From assembly GCA_030426905.1 (NCBI GenBank), contig JAUHXQ010000003.1, positions 24,001-88,000 of the forward strand: DNA of 64,000 nucleotides, in the 5' to 3' direction. This document shows, piece by piece, positions 45,787 to 55,406 of this stretch (its first letter is position 1; each line of letters opens with the position of its first letter). The DNA is from Alphaproteobacteria bacterium. GTDB lineage: Bacteria > Pseudomonadota > Alphaproteobacteria > Rickettsiales > JABSSG01. Both the position numbers and the translations under genes were made by a program. The notes under the pieces are model-generated. The model did no database searches. It had not been told where the DNA came from and saw only the letters and a program-made list of their open reading frames with translations.

Positions 45787-47196
45787 ATGATTACTTATTA
45801 TATTATTGCATTTCTGATTTTGATGTTAACAATTGGTATTGTAACGTCTCAAAAAATAAAAACATTTGACGACTTTGCTTTATCACGTAACAAGTTTCCA
45901 TCATTTTCATTGATTGCTACTATTACTGCTTCTTTAGTTGGAGGTGGTACTATTATTGGGAATGCTGAACAATCTTTTTCTTTTGGCATTGCATATTTGT
46001 TACCGTTTACTATTGGTTTTTGTTTTCAGATACTTTTAATAGGTATTTTTTTTGCATCGAAAATACAGCAACTAAAAAATGTAGTGTCTGTAGGTGATAT
46101 CATCAGGTCTGTATATGGTAGAAGTGCTCAAATAATAATGGGTGTAATGTGGATGGTGTTTTGTATAGGTATTATCATTTTGAATTTAGTTGCATTAACT
46201 AAAATTTTGCAGATGTGGTTACCTTGGTCGTATTTTTTAGTGTTGGTTGTTGCTGGGTCTATTGTAGCGTTATATTGTATTCTAGGAGGTATTAGGTCTG
46301 TAGTAATTACAGATATTATTCAATGTGTTGTAATGTTTATTAGTATTCCAGTTGTTTTTTATATTGCTATTATCGAGCTTGGTGGTTTTGATAGTACTAT
46401 AAAATCTATACCTAGCTCATATTTTAATCCACTTTACTATTTAGGATTTGAGGAAATTGTAGTGATATTTTTAAGCTTAGTTTTAGGTGATTTATTAATC
46501 CCTCCAGTAGTGCAAAGATTGTTGATGTCTTCAAGTGCAAAACAGGCAAGATTAACAATGATATTTAGTAGTATCTCTATATTGTTTATTTGCTTCATAG
46601 GAGGAAGTTTAGGGATGTTAGCTTATGCACTGAATCCTTCTATAGAGCCGGTGAAAGCAATACCATTTTTATTTGATAAACTATTGTCTAATATGCTAAT
46701 TAAAGTACTGTTTGCTTGTGGGTTAATCTCTGTCATTATGTCTTCGGTAGATACTTATCTTAATTCTTTGTCGATAGTATTTGTTAATGATATATTGGCA
46801 CCTATAACTAATATTGGTGATAGGACAAAGCTATATGTGGCTAGGATGGTATCTTTATCTGCTATTATTGTTGCAATATTTCTTGCAATAGAAACTGGAA
46901 ATATTCTTAGTATTTTATTGAATGCTTATAGATTCTGGGGACCTACTATGCTTATTCCTCTAATTGGTATTTTATTGAAGAAAACCGTGTCAAAGAAAGG
47001 TTTTTATATTTGCTTTGCTACAGGTATGATAGTAAACGTCATTTGGGATTTACTAAAATTAGAAGAAATATTAAAAATGAATAGCTTGATTCCAGCAATA
47101 TTAGTTAATTTTTGTACTTATACACTGATATATGTAAATGAAAGAGCTACCTCTCATAATTACATCAAAGATTTACAAAAGTCATCGACAGTATAA
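45787..47196 (+). CDS. Sodium:solute symporter (SSS family)
   Basis: A 469-residue SSS carrier with about 13 helices. TITASLVGGGTIIGNAEQSF, CILGGIRSVVITDIIQ and GLISVIMSSVDTYLNSLSIV are the family-typical segments around the Na+ site. It is clearly diverged from the 20.4 and 22.1 kb pair (different loop sequences), so it is an older paralogue. Substrate unknown. It is followed by the aromatic amino-acid permease. Confidence 0.88.
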   Translation: MITYYIIAFLILMLTIGIVTSQKIKTFDDFALSRNKFPSFSLIATITASLVGGGTIIGNAEQSFSFGIAYLLPFTIGFCFQILLIGIFFASKIQQLKNVVSVGDIIRSVYGRSAQIIMGVMWMVFCIGIIILNLVALTKILQMWLPWSYFLVLVVAGSIVALYCILGGIRSVVITDIIQCVVMFISIPVVFYIAIIELGGFDSTIKSIPSSYFNPLYYLGFEEIVVIFLSLVLGDLLIPPVVQRLLMSSSAKQARLTMIFSSISILFICFIGGSLGMLAYALNPSIEPVKAIPFLFDKLLSNMLIKVLFACGLISVIMSSVDTYLNSLSIVFVNDILAPITNIGDRTKLYVARMVSLSAIIVAIFLAIETGNILSILLNAYRFWGPTMLIPLIGILLKKTVSKKGFYICFATGMIVNVIWDLLKLEEILKMNSLIPAILVNFCTYTLIYVNERATSHNYIKDLQKSSTV

Positions 47197-47264
47197 AATA
47201 TTTTTATTGTATAGCTTTGTTGTAGTATAGTTATTATAGTCTTGGTAATTTTTAAATTTTGTTT

Positions 47265-48458
47265 ATGTCAAATATTAACAGTATGATAGGAGCAATGCTG
47301 ATTGTTGCAGGCACATCTATAGGTGCTGGAATGCTTGCTTTACCTATTTCTACCTACTCTATGGGTTTTTTGCCTAGCACTATTTTGATGATAGTAATGT
47401 GGTGCATAGCTTTATATTCGTCTTTGATTATTGCAAAAATAAATGCATATTTTGGTAAAGCAATTAGTATTCCTCTGGCTGCAAAAAAAATATTAGGCAA
47501 GAAGATAGAAGTGATTGCGTCTATTGCCATGCTTATAATGTTATATTCTTTGCTGGTAGCGTATATATCGGGGGGAGCTAGTATAGTAAGAGAAGAGCTG
47601 CAGAAAATAGAAATATACCTCCCAAATAAATTAATTTCTATTTTGCTAACTTTGATATTAGCGTTGATTGTGTCTTATAAAATAAGAGCAGTTGATTATG
47701 TTAATAGGCTAATGTTTTTAGGAAAACTAATAGTATTTGCGGTAGTAATAGTTTTTCTTGCTGACGATATTAACATTAGCTATCTATCTAATATAGGGGG
47801 ATATAGTAGTAGCGTCTTTTCTGCAGTAGTATTATTTTTCACTGCTTTTGGGTTCCATCTTAGTATTCATGCTATAGTATGTTATGTAGGAACTAGCTAT
47901 GCATTACTGAGAAGGGTTTTTATTCTGGGGACTTTGGTACCTTTATTAATTTATATTGTATGGCAGGCAACTACTCTTGGAATTATACCTTTGATTGGCG
48001 ATAATAGTTTTAGTAGCGTTAGTGATTCAGGTTGTAGTTTAGGGACGTTTATCAAAGCGTTGAAGTATCATGCTGGTAATGTTAGTTTAGTACCTTTTGT
48101 TAGTTGGTTTTCTTTACTTGCAATACTGACTTCTTTGTTAGGAGTGGCTATAGGGTTGTTTGAGTATTTTATAGAGCTTAAAAAATACTCTCATAATTTT
48201 CAGGGAAGAATAAAAGCATCTCTATGGACTTTTATCTTGCCGTTGATTTTGGTTTTGATTTCTCCTAATATTTTCATCAAAGCTTTGACTATTGCCGGTG
48301 CATTTTTAAGTTTTTTAGCAATAATTATTCCTGCATTGATTGTATTAAAATTAGCAAAAATTGATAAGCAAGGTTACAGGAAGCTTTTTGCTAGCAGGCT
48401 GCATATTTTTGCCATGTTGTTTATAGGTGTAGTGATAGTTGTTATGAGCTTCTTATAA
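47265..48458 (+). CDS. Aromatic amino-acid permease (HAAAP, TyrP/Mtr-like)
   Basis: A 397-residue carrier from the ATG at 47265 with about 11 helices. The N terminus GAMLIVAGTSIGAGMLALPI is the family signature of tyrosine/tryptophan-specific permeases, and FFTAFGFHLSIHAIVCYVG is also typical. It imports aromatic amino acids with H+. A TTG 6 nt upstream is not needed. Ends 6 nt before the convergent hypothetical gene. Confidence 0.9.
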   Translation: MSNINSMIGAMLIVAGTSIGAGMLALPISTYSMGFLPSTILMIVMWCIALYSSLIIAKINAYFGKAISIPLAAKKILGKKIEVIASIAMLIMLYSLLVAYISGGASIVREELQKIEIYLPNKLISILLTLILALIVSYKIRAVDYVNRLMFLGKLIVFAVVIVFLADDINISYLSNIGGYSSSVFSAVVLFFTAFGFHLSIHAIVCYVGTSYALLRRVFILGTLVPLLIYIVWQATTLGIIPLIGDNSFSSVSDSGCSLGTFIKALKYHAGNVSLVPFVSWFSLLAILTSLLGVAIGLFEYFIELKKYSHNFQGRIKASLWTFILPLILVLISPNIFIKALTIAGAFLSFLAIIIPALIVLKLAKIDKQGYRKLFASRLHIFAMLFIGVVIVVMSFL

Positions 48459-48464
48459 GTAAAG

Positions 48465-49463
48465 TTAACGCTTGAATTTCAGTTTTTCTTTATATTCACT
48501 GAGATCATGGTATGACCCAACACATTGGTTTAGTTTTTTAGCAATATAAATATGTGCATGTTCATAATCCTCAAATAAGCTTTTAGCAAAGGGGCTGATC
48601 ATCTCATAAGAAGATTTAGCAGCATTATTTATATCAATTTTGTATTTTTCACCTACTACTTCATATTGCCTATTTTCTTTATCATATAAATGCATAATTT
48701 TTGCTGTAGTTGCAGCTTGTGCTTTGATATTAGGAGCATTAGAAACAAACAATATAGTTTTATAATCTCCACTATCTAGTGATTCAAGAAATTTTATTAA
48801 TGTATCTTGTGTATCAGGTCTAGTTTTTTCTCCTTTGGGAGTATCAATGAAATGAACTGGTGTTTCTTTAAAGTGATCACTGTTCTCTATGAAATTAGCA
48901 CTTATATATCTAGCAAAATCTGTTTCTGTAATTTTTTCTTCTGTTTTATCGGAGTTTTTGGCTACTTCTCTTATATACTCAATGCCTCCATCGCTTTGTG
49001 GCTTTTTTAAATCAACGTAACGTTCTCCTACTAGAAAATACACCTCATTTATAGAAATATCGTATTCTTTTAAGGATTGTTCAAGATATTCTGTTCTTTT
49101 CCCCATTGTAGGTGCTGTTGCTCCAAATATGGCAGCGCAATCAAAATGTGAACCCTTGGTAGGTGAAACTTCATCAGCTAAGTGCATTTGTTCAGCAATT
49201 TGTAAAACTTCATCACTATTATCCATAATCCATTGAGGTGCTGCGGAATTCCATCTTTCTCCTGATCTAGCAAAAAGCAGTTCTTGTGTTTTCTGTATTA
49301 ATTCATCATGTACCTCGAGACATTTTGGATATTGTGTTAAAAAATCAATTGAGACACCTGAAATATCTAGTAGTCTTAGAAGCCCTTGGTTTTCCGCATC
49401 AGTGAAATTATATGCTTCGCTTATTATTTCGAAGCATGAGTATTCGCTAGAAGTCGTCATCAT
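48465..49463 (-). CDS. Hypothetical protein, possibly YdcF/DUF218-like
   Basis: A 332-residue soluble protein with no signal or membrane segment. Features that recall the YdcF/ElyC (DUF218) fold are AAIFGATAPTMGKRTEYL, VYFLVGERY and KTILFVSNAPNIKAQAATTA, which follow the order nucleotide-loop, middle strand, late strand of that family, but I cannot confirm it. No catalytic motif is certain. Its ATG lies within the last codons of the small membrane-protein gene upstream (17-nt overlap), so the two are coupled. Confidence 0.6.
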   Translation of the reverse strand: MMTTSSEYSCFEIISEAYNFTDAENQGLLRLLDISGVSIDFLTQYPKCLEVHDELIQKTQELLFARSGERWNSAAPQWIMDNSDEVLQIAEQMHLADEVSPTKGSHFDCAAIFGATAPTMGKRTEYLEQSLKEYDISINEVYFLVGERYVDLKKPQSDGGIEYIREVAKNSDKTEEKITETDFARYISANFIENSDHFKETPVHFIDTPKGEKTRPDTQDTLIKFLESLDSGDYKTILFVSNAPNIKAQAATTAKIMHLYDKENRQYEVVGEKYKIDINNAAKSSYEMISPFAKSLFEDYEHAHIYIAKKLNQCVGSYHDLSEYKEKLKFKR

Positions 49464-49716
49464 TATTGCTTATATCGCGAGTTTCTCCAGATGTACCTAC
49501 TTCTCCTACATCAACTATTTCGCTATTAGTATCTGTATGATGGTGATGGTTTTTAGAGAGTAAATAGTAAGCTCCTCCAGCAATAGTTGTAGCTGCTAAA
49601 GTAATTTTGATTTTAGTTGTAATGTGATTGTTGTGAGCAACGAGTGCTAAGAGACCTATTCCAAGTGACAATATTGTACAAGGGCAACTTGATGCTCCAG
49701 TATAAGGGCACGTCAT
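49447..49716 (-). CDS. Small His-rich membrane protein, unknown function
   Basis: An 89-residue protein. An N-terminal Cys-rich start (MTCPYTGASSCPC) precedes two hydrophobic segments (ILSLGIGLLALVAH and IKITLAATTIAGGAYYLL) and a C-terminal soluble tail with KNHHHHTDTN and an acidic end (NNDDDF). AGAGAGG upstream of the ATG is a good ribosome site. The His run and cysteines could bind metal, but this is speculation. It overlaps the downstream hypothetical gene by 17 nt. Confidence 0.65.
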   Translation of the reverse strand: MTCPYTGASSCPCTILSLGIGLLALVAHNNHITTKIKITLAATTIAGGAYYLLSKNHHHHTDTNSEIVDVGEVGTSGETRDISNNDDDF

Positions 49717-49822
49717 AAAAACCTCTCTCTTGATTAAAAAGTTATAATCGGCAATATAGCACTAAGATTTTTTTTTGTATATATCTAATCTAAATAAATA
49801 TCTACTTATTTAGGAATATCTA

Positions 49823-51028
49823 TTATTCATTAGAGATGTGAGTTTGATGGTCGTGTTCAAGAGCTTTTGTTGACTCTTGTAATCCTTTAGTATGATGAGA
49901 AGATGTCTTGGTAAAATTAGCATTAATTAAGATTGATCCAGATAAGTTAGCGTTATCTAAAATACTAGAAGTAAAGTTAGTTGAGACTAATCTTGTATGA
50001 TATAAATTGGTGTTTTTGAGATTGGAGTGAGAGAGATCAGAGTGGGAGAAGTCAGTTCCTTCTGCATTAGCACCTGAAAAAGTAGCTTCTTTTACGCTAG
50101 TATTAGTAAAAAAGGATCGTGAAAGATTTGCTTCTTTGAAGCTTGCTTTAAATCCATAACTATAGCATAGATGAGCTTGTTCTAATTGAGCTTTGTCAAA
50201 TATAGCACCGCTGAAATTTGCATAATTCATTGAAGCTTTATGTAAAATAGCGCTTTGTAAATTTGCTTCATTTAAATTGACTGACTCCATGAAAGCGTTA
50301 TCGAGATTCGCATTTTTCATATTGGCATACATAAAATTTGCTGCATATAAACAAGCTTCTTGTAGAGATGCATTTTCTAAATTAGCCTTAAAAAAAGTTG
50401 CTTTAGTAAGAATTGCTTTTTTTAAATCAGTTTCATTAAGTAATGATGAAGTGAAATTTGAATCTCGCATATTACAATTTTTCATATTAGCACTTGTGAA
50501 ATCTCCATTGGAAAAATCACTCATTTTCATACTGGAGTTTTCAAGTATAGTATTACGCATTACTACTTCTTTAAATGTTGCTTCTTCAATAATAGCTTTG
50601 GACATAATAGCATTAGTGAAATCACATTTAGTACATTTTACTTTACTTAAGTTAGTATTATTAAAGTTAGCACCATTAAACTGTACTGATTTGAATTCTG
50701 AGTTAGACAGGTCTACACCGCTAAAATCTGCGTTACTAAAGTCAGCATTTGTAATTTTTACTCCACTTAAATTGGTACCTAATATGTCTTTTATTTTAGG
50801 TATATTCCTCTTTTTTTTTGTCGTGTAGATATAATTTTTCATACTCATTGACTTATCAACAAGCTGAGTGTCATTGTGTGTTTCTTTTTGATAGTGAAAT
50901 ATAAAGAAATAACTTACTAAGGATGCAAATAAAATGATAAATAATAGCCTATAGTAGAGAGTTTTTTTTCTCTCTACTTTGGCAAAGGCTTTATTTCGTT
51001 GTACAGATGAGGAAGGTCTATTAATCAC
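49823..51028 (-). CDS. Membrane-anchored pentapeptide-repeat protein
   Basis: A 401-residue protein with an N-terminal membrane helix (LLFIILFASLVSYFFIFHY) and about 60 consecutive five-residue repeats of the A(D/N)LXX/F type (e.g. FSNADFSGVDLSNSEFKSV), which fold as a right-handed quadrilateral beta-helix. It starts with GTG at 51028, and the G is also the last base of the trxA stop TAG, a 1-nt overlap that suggests coupled translation. The anchor should leave the repeat helix in the periplasm. Pentapeptide proteins act as scaffolds or DNA mimics; no specific role can be read here. Confidence 0.88.
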   Translation of the reverse strand: MINRPSSSVQRNKAFAKVERKKTLYYRLLFIILFASLVSYFFIFHYQKETHNDTQLVDKSMSMKNYIYTTKKKRNIPKIKDILGTNLSGVKITNADFSNADFSGVDLSNSEFKSVQFNGANFNNTNLSKVKCTKCDFTNAIMSKAIIEEATFKEVVMRNTILENSSMKMSDFSNGDFTSANMKNCNMRDSNFTSSLLNETDLKKAILTKATFFKANLENASLQEACLYAANFMYANMKNANLDNAFMESVNLNEANLQSAILHKASMNYANFSGAIFDKAQLEQAHLCYSYGFKASFKEANLSRSFFTNTSVKEATFSGANAEGTDFSHSDLSHSNLKNTNLYHTRLVSTNFTSSILDNANLSGSILINANFTKTSSHHTKGLQESTKALEHDHQTHISNE

Positions 51029-51354
51029 TATTTAGCGTACTCTTTTATCCAGTCAATGATGGCGCTTCTACTTAAAACACCAACCTTAGTTGATACAAGC
51101 TCTCCTTTTTTGAATATCATTAAAGTAGGGATACTCCTAACTCCATATTTTGTTGGTCTATTAGGGTTTTCGTCTATATTCATTTTACAAATTTTTACTT
51201 TTACTTCTTTATCACTAGCTAGATCTTGTAATGTTGGCATCAGTTGTTTGCAAGGGCCACACCATTCAGCCCAAAAATCTATTAATACTAGTTGATCTGA
51301 GTTTGTTATTTCAGTTTCAAAGTTATCATCTGTAATTACAGTAATGTCAGTCAT
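51028..51354 (-). CDS. trxA: Thioredoxin
   Basis: A 108-residue cytosolic thioredoxin with the active-site motif WAEWCGPCKQLMP and the cis-proline in GVRSIPTLMIFKKGE. CTCCTT on the plus strand at 51362-51367 gives the minus-strand AAGGAG ribosome site. It is the first of a coupled pair with the pentapeptide-repeat gene and lies 18 nt from the ArgB-like gene. Function is standard disulfide reduction. Confidence 0.95.
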   Translation of the reverse strand: MTDITVITDDNFETEITNSDQLVLIDFWAEWCGPCKQLMPTLQDLASDKEVKVKICKMNIDENPNRPTKYGVRSIPTLMIFKKGELVSTKVGVLSRSAIIDWIKEYAK

Positions 51355-51372
51355 AATGTTTCTCCTTATAAG

Positions 51373-52293
51373 TTATTCATAATTATTTGAATTATTTATG
51401 ATAATACCATTTTTTTCATTTGTGAAAAGGTCAATAAGTATCGAATGAGGTACTTTTCCATCTACTATATTTATGGAGTCGGTTTTATTTTGTAAAACAC
51501 ACATACATGTATTGAAGAAGCTTAACATTTCAGCATTCTTGTTGGTGACTTCTTTGATAGCAGTGCAAAGCTGTTCGTAATTAAAATTAGTTCCTCTATT
51601 ATATAAGGAAAAAATATCTTGAAAATCATCAATAATGACTAATTTTCTTGCTATTAAAGATGATGATATTACTGCAGCAGTTGTTAATGGATTAATATGA
51701 AAAGTTTCACCTTTTTCTCCTATAGCTATAGGAGAAATTACTGGTATAAAATCAGTATCTTCAAATGATAGTAAAATATCAGGATTTATCATTGTTGGTT
51801 CACCAATGAATCCTAAGTCTATGATGTTTTTGATATTACTATTGGGCTTATTCTTATATTTTCGATATTTCTTGGCTTCTATCAAATTTGCATCTTTACC
51901 AGAAAGTCCAACAGCGGTTCCTCCTACACTATTAATATTAGATACAATACGTTTGTTCACTAGGGCTGTGAGTGTCATTTCGACTATTTCTATAGATTCC
52001 TTATCGGTTACTCTAGTATCGTCGACATAAGTGGAGTTGAAGTTGAATTTTTTGTGAATATCATCAACTATTTTTTCTCCTCCATGTACAATTATTATAT
52101 TGATACCCATTTGCTTCATGAGCACTATATCATGAGCAAACTTCATAGCCAATTTAGAGTCATATAGAGCTTGTCCATCGTAGTGAATGACAAAAATTTC
52201 TCCTACATACTTTTTAATATTAGGAACCAAATCATCAAGTATGGTAATTTTATCTGTAATAGAATTACAGTTATCAAAGTTTAATATCGACAT
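51373..52293 (-). CDS. Acetylglutamate-kinase-like protein with substituted catalytic lysines
   Basis: A 306-residue amino-acid-kinase-fold protein. ArgB hallmarks kept: IIIVHGGEK, RVTDKES, GLSGKDANLIEA, GFIGEP, FIPVISPIA and NIVDGKVPHSILIDLFT. The first strand should read like VIKYGG(N/S), with the catalytic lysine; here it is VIHYDGQAL (His37, with Asp for one Gly). The second conserved lysine, in the GGM(I/L)PK segment, is replaced (NAEMLSFF, 253-260). The NADTAA motif is NPLTTAA. So ATP phosphotransfer to acetylglutamate seems unlikely. No other arginine gene is present. It may be a regulatory pseudo-kinase or in decay. Confidence 0.8.
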   Translation of the reverse strand: MSILNFDNCNSITDKITILDDLVPNIKKYVGEIFVIHYDGQALYDSKLAMKFAHDIVLMKQMGINIIIVHGGEKIVDDIHKKFNFNSTYVDDTRVTDKESIEIVEMTLTALVNKRIVSNINSVGGTAVGLSGKDANLIEAKKYRKYKNKPNSNIKNIIDLGFIGEPTMINPDILLSFEDTDFIPVISPIAIGEKGETFHINPLTTAAVISSSLIARKLVIIDDFQDIFSLYNRGTNFNYEQLCTAIKEVTNKNAEMLSFFNTCMCVLQNKTDSINIVDGKVPHSILIDLFTNEKNGIIINNSNNYE

Positions 52294-52431
52294 TTTATAA
52301 TATATTCTCTTCGGAAACCATATATAAGCATAAAACTTACTAACAGTAAATAACTAGATAAGTTATAATCAATATTTTATTAATATTTTCTTTGTATTAT
52401 GAATTTATCTAGGTTGTAGCTAAGTGTTTCA

Positions 52432-54180
52432 ATGAGTGGTAAATTACGATTTAATACAATATATAGGCCTATAAGGATAAATCTATGGGATTTATTTGCT
52501 ATATCATTAATATTCTGGATATTTATTTTAGTAAAAAACGCTACAGAATATATGTATGCTCCGGTACCATTAAACTTGGATCAACCTCTATCATTGGATC
52601 CCAAGCATCTTCCTGAATATACTTTGAGAACTACAATTCGTTTAGTTTTTGGAATAATCTTATCAATCATTTTTTCAGTAATATATGCTTTGATTGCTGC
52701 GAAAGTAGAAAGATTAAGAAATTTAATGATATCATTTTTAGATATAATGCAATCAATTCCTATTTTAGGTTATATTTCTTTTACTATAGCAGGTTTTATT
52801 TCACTATTTCCTGGTAATATATTAGGTTTTGAGCTTGCAGTAATATTTGCGGCTTTTACTTGTCAAGTGTGGAATATTACCTACGCAATATACCAAGCGA
52901 TAATTACAGTGCCAGCGAATATACAAGAAACTCAAAAGGTGTTTCAGTTAAATAGTATACAAAGATTTTTACTTGTAGAGCTTCCTTATGCAATACCTTC
53001 TTTGGTGTGGAATGTGATGATTTCTATTTCTAATTCATGGTTTTTTGTTGTGGCGTCAGAAGCAATTATTGAAGGAAACCATTCGTACTATTTACCAGGT
53101 ATTGGATCTTATATAGCGGCGGCAATAGATTCAGAGAGTATACAGTCGATAGTTTATGCTATAGTAGCTATGACCATAGTTATTATATCTTACGATCAAC
53201 TTATTTTTCGTCCATTAGTAGAGTGGTCTGGTAAGTTTAAGTATGAATATTATAATCCTCATTATTCGCCTTCCTGGAGCTATAAAATTTTTAACAAATC
53301 TTGGTTTGTAGGTTTTATCACCACTCCTTTTAAAACAGCTTATAGCTATGTGCTTAGTTTTGATACTAGAAAAAAGACTCAAGATATCCCAGAAATGTAT
53401 AAGTCTGTGGTAGAGGAAGAGTCTACTCTGATAAGGATAACTAAAGGTATAATATGGTATTCCTTTATTGGGTTTATAGCATTATACGCATTTTATGAGA
53501 TTATTACATCTCTGTATAAGGAAATAAGTTTGGCAGAAATATGGCAGGGGCTGTATTTAGGTTTAATAACAGCAATCAGAATAATAGCAGTGATGATTAT
53601 TACTATAGCTATATGGTTGCCTATAAGTATATATGTAGGTCTGAGACCTTCTTTGGTTAAACTAATACAGCCTCTAGCTTTAATCATGGCTTCATTTCCT
53701 GCAAATCTAATTTTCCCTCTCTGTATTTTCTTTATACAAAAATATAAATTAGACCCAAATATATGGCTTAGCGGTCTTTTGATAATTAGTATTCAATGGT
53801 ATTTGATTTTTAATATATTAGCTGGAATCAGTGCTATACCTGAAGACTTAAGGGAGGTTATCAGAAGTTTTGATATTAAAGGTAAACAGTTATTCAAGAA
53901 AGTTCTGTTTCCTGCAATTATGCCACATTTTATGATTGGTGCAATTACAGCATGGGGTAGCGCTTGGAATGCAACGATAATAGTTGAATTTGCGGAGTGG
54001 GGTCAAACCATTCTGGAGGCAAAAGGTATAGGGGCTTATATTACTACTGCAAGTAACTCGGGTGATGCAGCTAGAATTATTCTAGGTATATTAATAATGC
54101 TGGTTTATATAGAATTTTTTAATCGTATATTTTGGCGTCCATTATTTCAATATGCTGATAAAATGGAACAACTTAAATAA
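52432..54180 (+). CDS. ABC transporter permease, two fused permease domains
   Basis: A 582-residue protein with two BPD_transp_1-type membrane domains. Domain 1 is about residues 60-270 and domain 2 about 370-570. Each has an EAA-type loop; the second is visible as LREVIRSFDIKGKQLFKKVLFPAIMP. It resembles the permeases of NitT/TauT-like importers (nitrate, sulfonate, thiamine precursor) with fused halves, but the substrate is unknown and no solute-binding protein is adjacent. It is followed 11 nt later by its ATPase. Confidence 0.82.
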   Translation: MSGKLRFNTIYRPIRINLWDLFAISLIFWIFILVKNATEYMYAPVPLNLDQPLSLDPKHLPEYTLRTTIRLVFGIILSIIFSVIYALIAAKVERLRNLMISFLDIMQSIPILGYISFTIAGFISLFPGNILGFELAVIFAAFTCQVWNITYAIYQAIITVPANIQETQKVFQLNSIQRFLLVELPYAIPSLVWNVMISISNSWFFVVASEAIIEGNHSYYLPGIGSYIAAAIDSESIQSIVYAIVAMTIVIISYDQLIFRPLVEWSGKFKYEYYNPHYSPSWSYKIFNKSWFVGFITTPFKTAYSYVLSFDTRKKTQDIPEMYKSVVEEESTLIRITKGIIWYSFIGFIALYAFYEIITSLYKEISLAEIWQGLYLGLITAIRIIAVMIITIAIWLPISIYVGLRPSLVKLIQPLALIMASFPANLIFPLCIFFIQKYKLDPNIWLSGLLIISIQWYLIFNILAGISAIPEDLREVIRSFDIKGKQLFKKVLFPAIMPHFMIGAITAWGSAWNATIIVEFAEWGQTILEAKGIGAYITTASNSGDAARIILGILIMLVYIEFFNRIFWRPLFQYADKMEQLK

Positions 54181-54191
54181 AAATTGACTCT

Positions 54192-55406
54192 ATGAAAAAA
54201 ACAAAAAAGGTTTTATTGGAATTAAAAAATATAGGATATGACATCTATAATCTTACGGGAAATAAAATAACTATATTGAATGACTTTAACCTCAAGATAT
54301 ATAACAAAAAAATCTTAGGTATAGTAGGAAAGTCTGGTTGTGGTAAGTCGACTCTATTAAAGATAATATCAGGATTAGTATCTCCTTCTAGGGGAGCTAT
54401 TAAATACCACACACCAGAACCGCCAAAAATCACTATGGTATTTGAAGATTTTGCGCTTTTTCCTTGGCTAAATGTTGAGGAAAATATAGCTCTTGGAATG
54501 AAATCTGAATATGCTTCAGAAGCAGAATCAACAATGAGAGTAAAGGAAATTATTAGCTTAATAGACCTAGAAGGATATGAAGATTATTATCCAAAAGAGT
54601 TATCTCTAGGAATGAAACAAAGAGTGAGTTTTGCAAGAGCTTTAATTTCTGAACCTGACATTTTATTATTAGATGCGCCTTTTGCATCTTTAGATGCATT
54701 TTCTGCTGAAACTTTAGCAAATGATTTAGTAGATCTTTGGCAGCAAAATATGATCAAAACTAAATCAATAATATTAGTGTCTCATAAAGTGAATGACATA
54801 GTGAATATATGTTCTGATATTGCAATTATTAGAGGTAGACCTAGTAAGATTGTGTCACAATTCCCTGTAGATATGCCCATGCCAAGAATAGAATCTTCTT
54901 CTGAGTATCAGGATATATTAAATAGAATCTATCAAGATTTAGAAGTCAGGTTGAGCAGTACAGATAATATTTATAAGAAATATATTAATATAATAGGTGT
55001 TGATGCTCCTGCGTTAATCGGAATGTTGGAGATGTTAGGTTCAAAAGAGTATCGAGGAGAGGCTGAGATTTCAGAATTCTCTAATGCTTTTGATTCTGAA
55101 ACCAACATATTACTTCCTATATTAGAGCTAGCTAAAATATTGAGATTTATAAAATTCAGTGAAGAGTCAATAAAAATGACACCTTTCGGTAGGGCTCTTA
55201 TCCAAGTTAATAATCCTAAAAAAAGGAAAATGATACTGCAAAATCATTTAATAAAACATATAGATGTTATACGAAATATATATGATGCAGGGAAAGAAAA
55301 AATTCCAGTATTACAAGAAAAAATGATAAAATATGTTACTCAGCAAGAAGCAGAAGAGATTATGGATACGTTGGTGTCTCTAGCGCAATATGCTGAAGTG
55401 ATCTAA
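54192..55406 (+). CDS. ABC ATPase with C-terminal AAA-associated domain; Walker B Glu replaced
   Basis: A 404-residue ATPase of the NitT/TauT-like class. Walker A is GKSGCGKST (46-54) and the signature is LSLGMKQR. The C-terminal ~150 residues form the AAA-associated extension (DAPALIGMLEMLGS onward) found in this family. Two catalytic positions deviate: the Q-loop has Glu85 (VFEDFALFPW, normally Q) and Walker B is LLLDAPFASLD, with Ala162 (codon GCG at 54675-54677) in place of the catalytic Glu. The H-loop His in LVSHKVND is kept. Hydrolysis may therefore be slow or absent. Confidence 0.88.
   Translation: MKKTKKVLLELKNIGYDIYNLTGNKITILNDFNLKIYNKKILGIVGKSGCGKSTLLKIISGLVSPSRGAIKYHTPEPPKITMVFEDFALFPWLNVEENIALGMKSEYASEAESTMRVKEIISLIDLEGYEDYYPKELSLGMKQRVSFARALISEPDILLLDAPFASLDAFSAETLANDLVDLWQQNMIKTKSIILVSHKVNDIVNICSDIAIIRGRPSKIVSQFPVDMPMPRIESSSEYQDILNRIYQDLEVRLSSTDNIYKKYINIIGVDAPALIGMLEMLGSKEYRGEAEISEFSNAFDSETNILLPILELAKILRFIKFSEESIKMTPFGRALIQVNNPKKRKMILQNHLIKHIDVIRNIYDAGKEKIPVLQEKMIKYVTQQEAEEIMDTLVSLAQYAEVI

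Noticed and set aside
50277-50828. 183-codon plus-strand ORF
   Set aside because: Antisense of the pentapeptide repeats; its regularity mirrors the repeat period.
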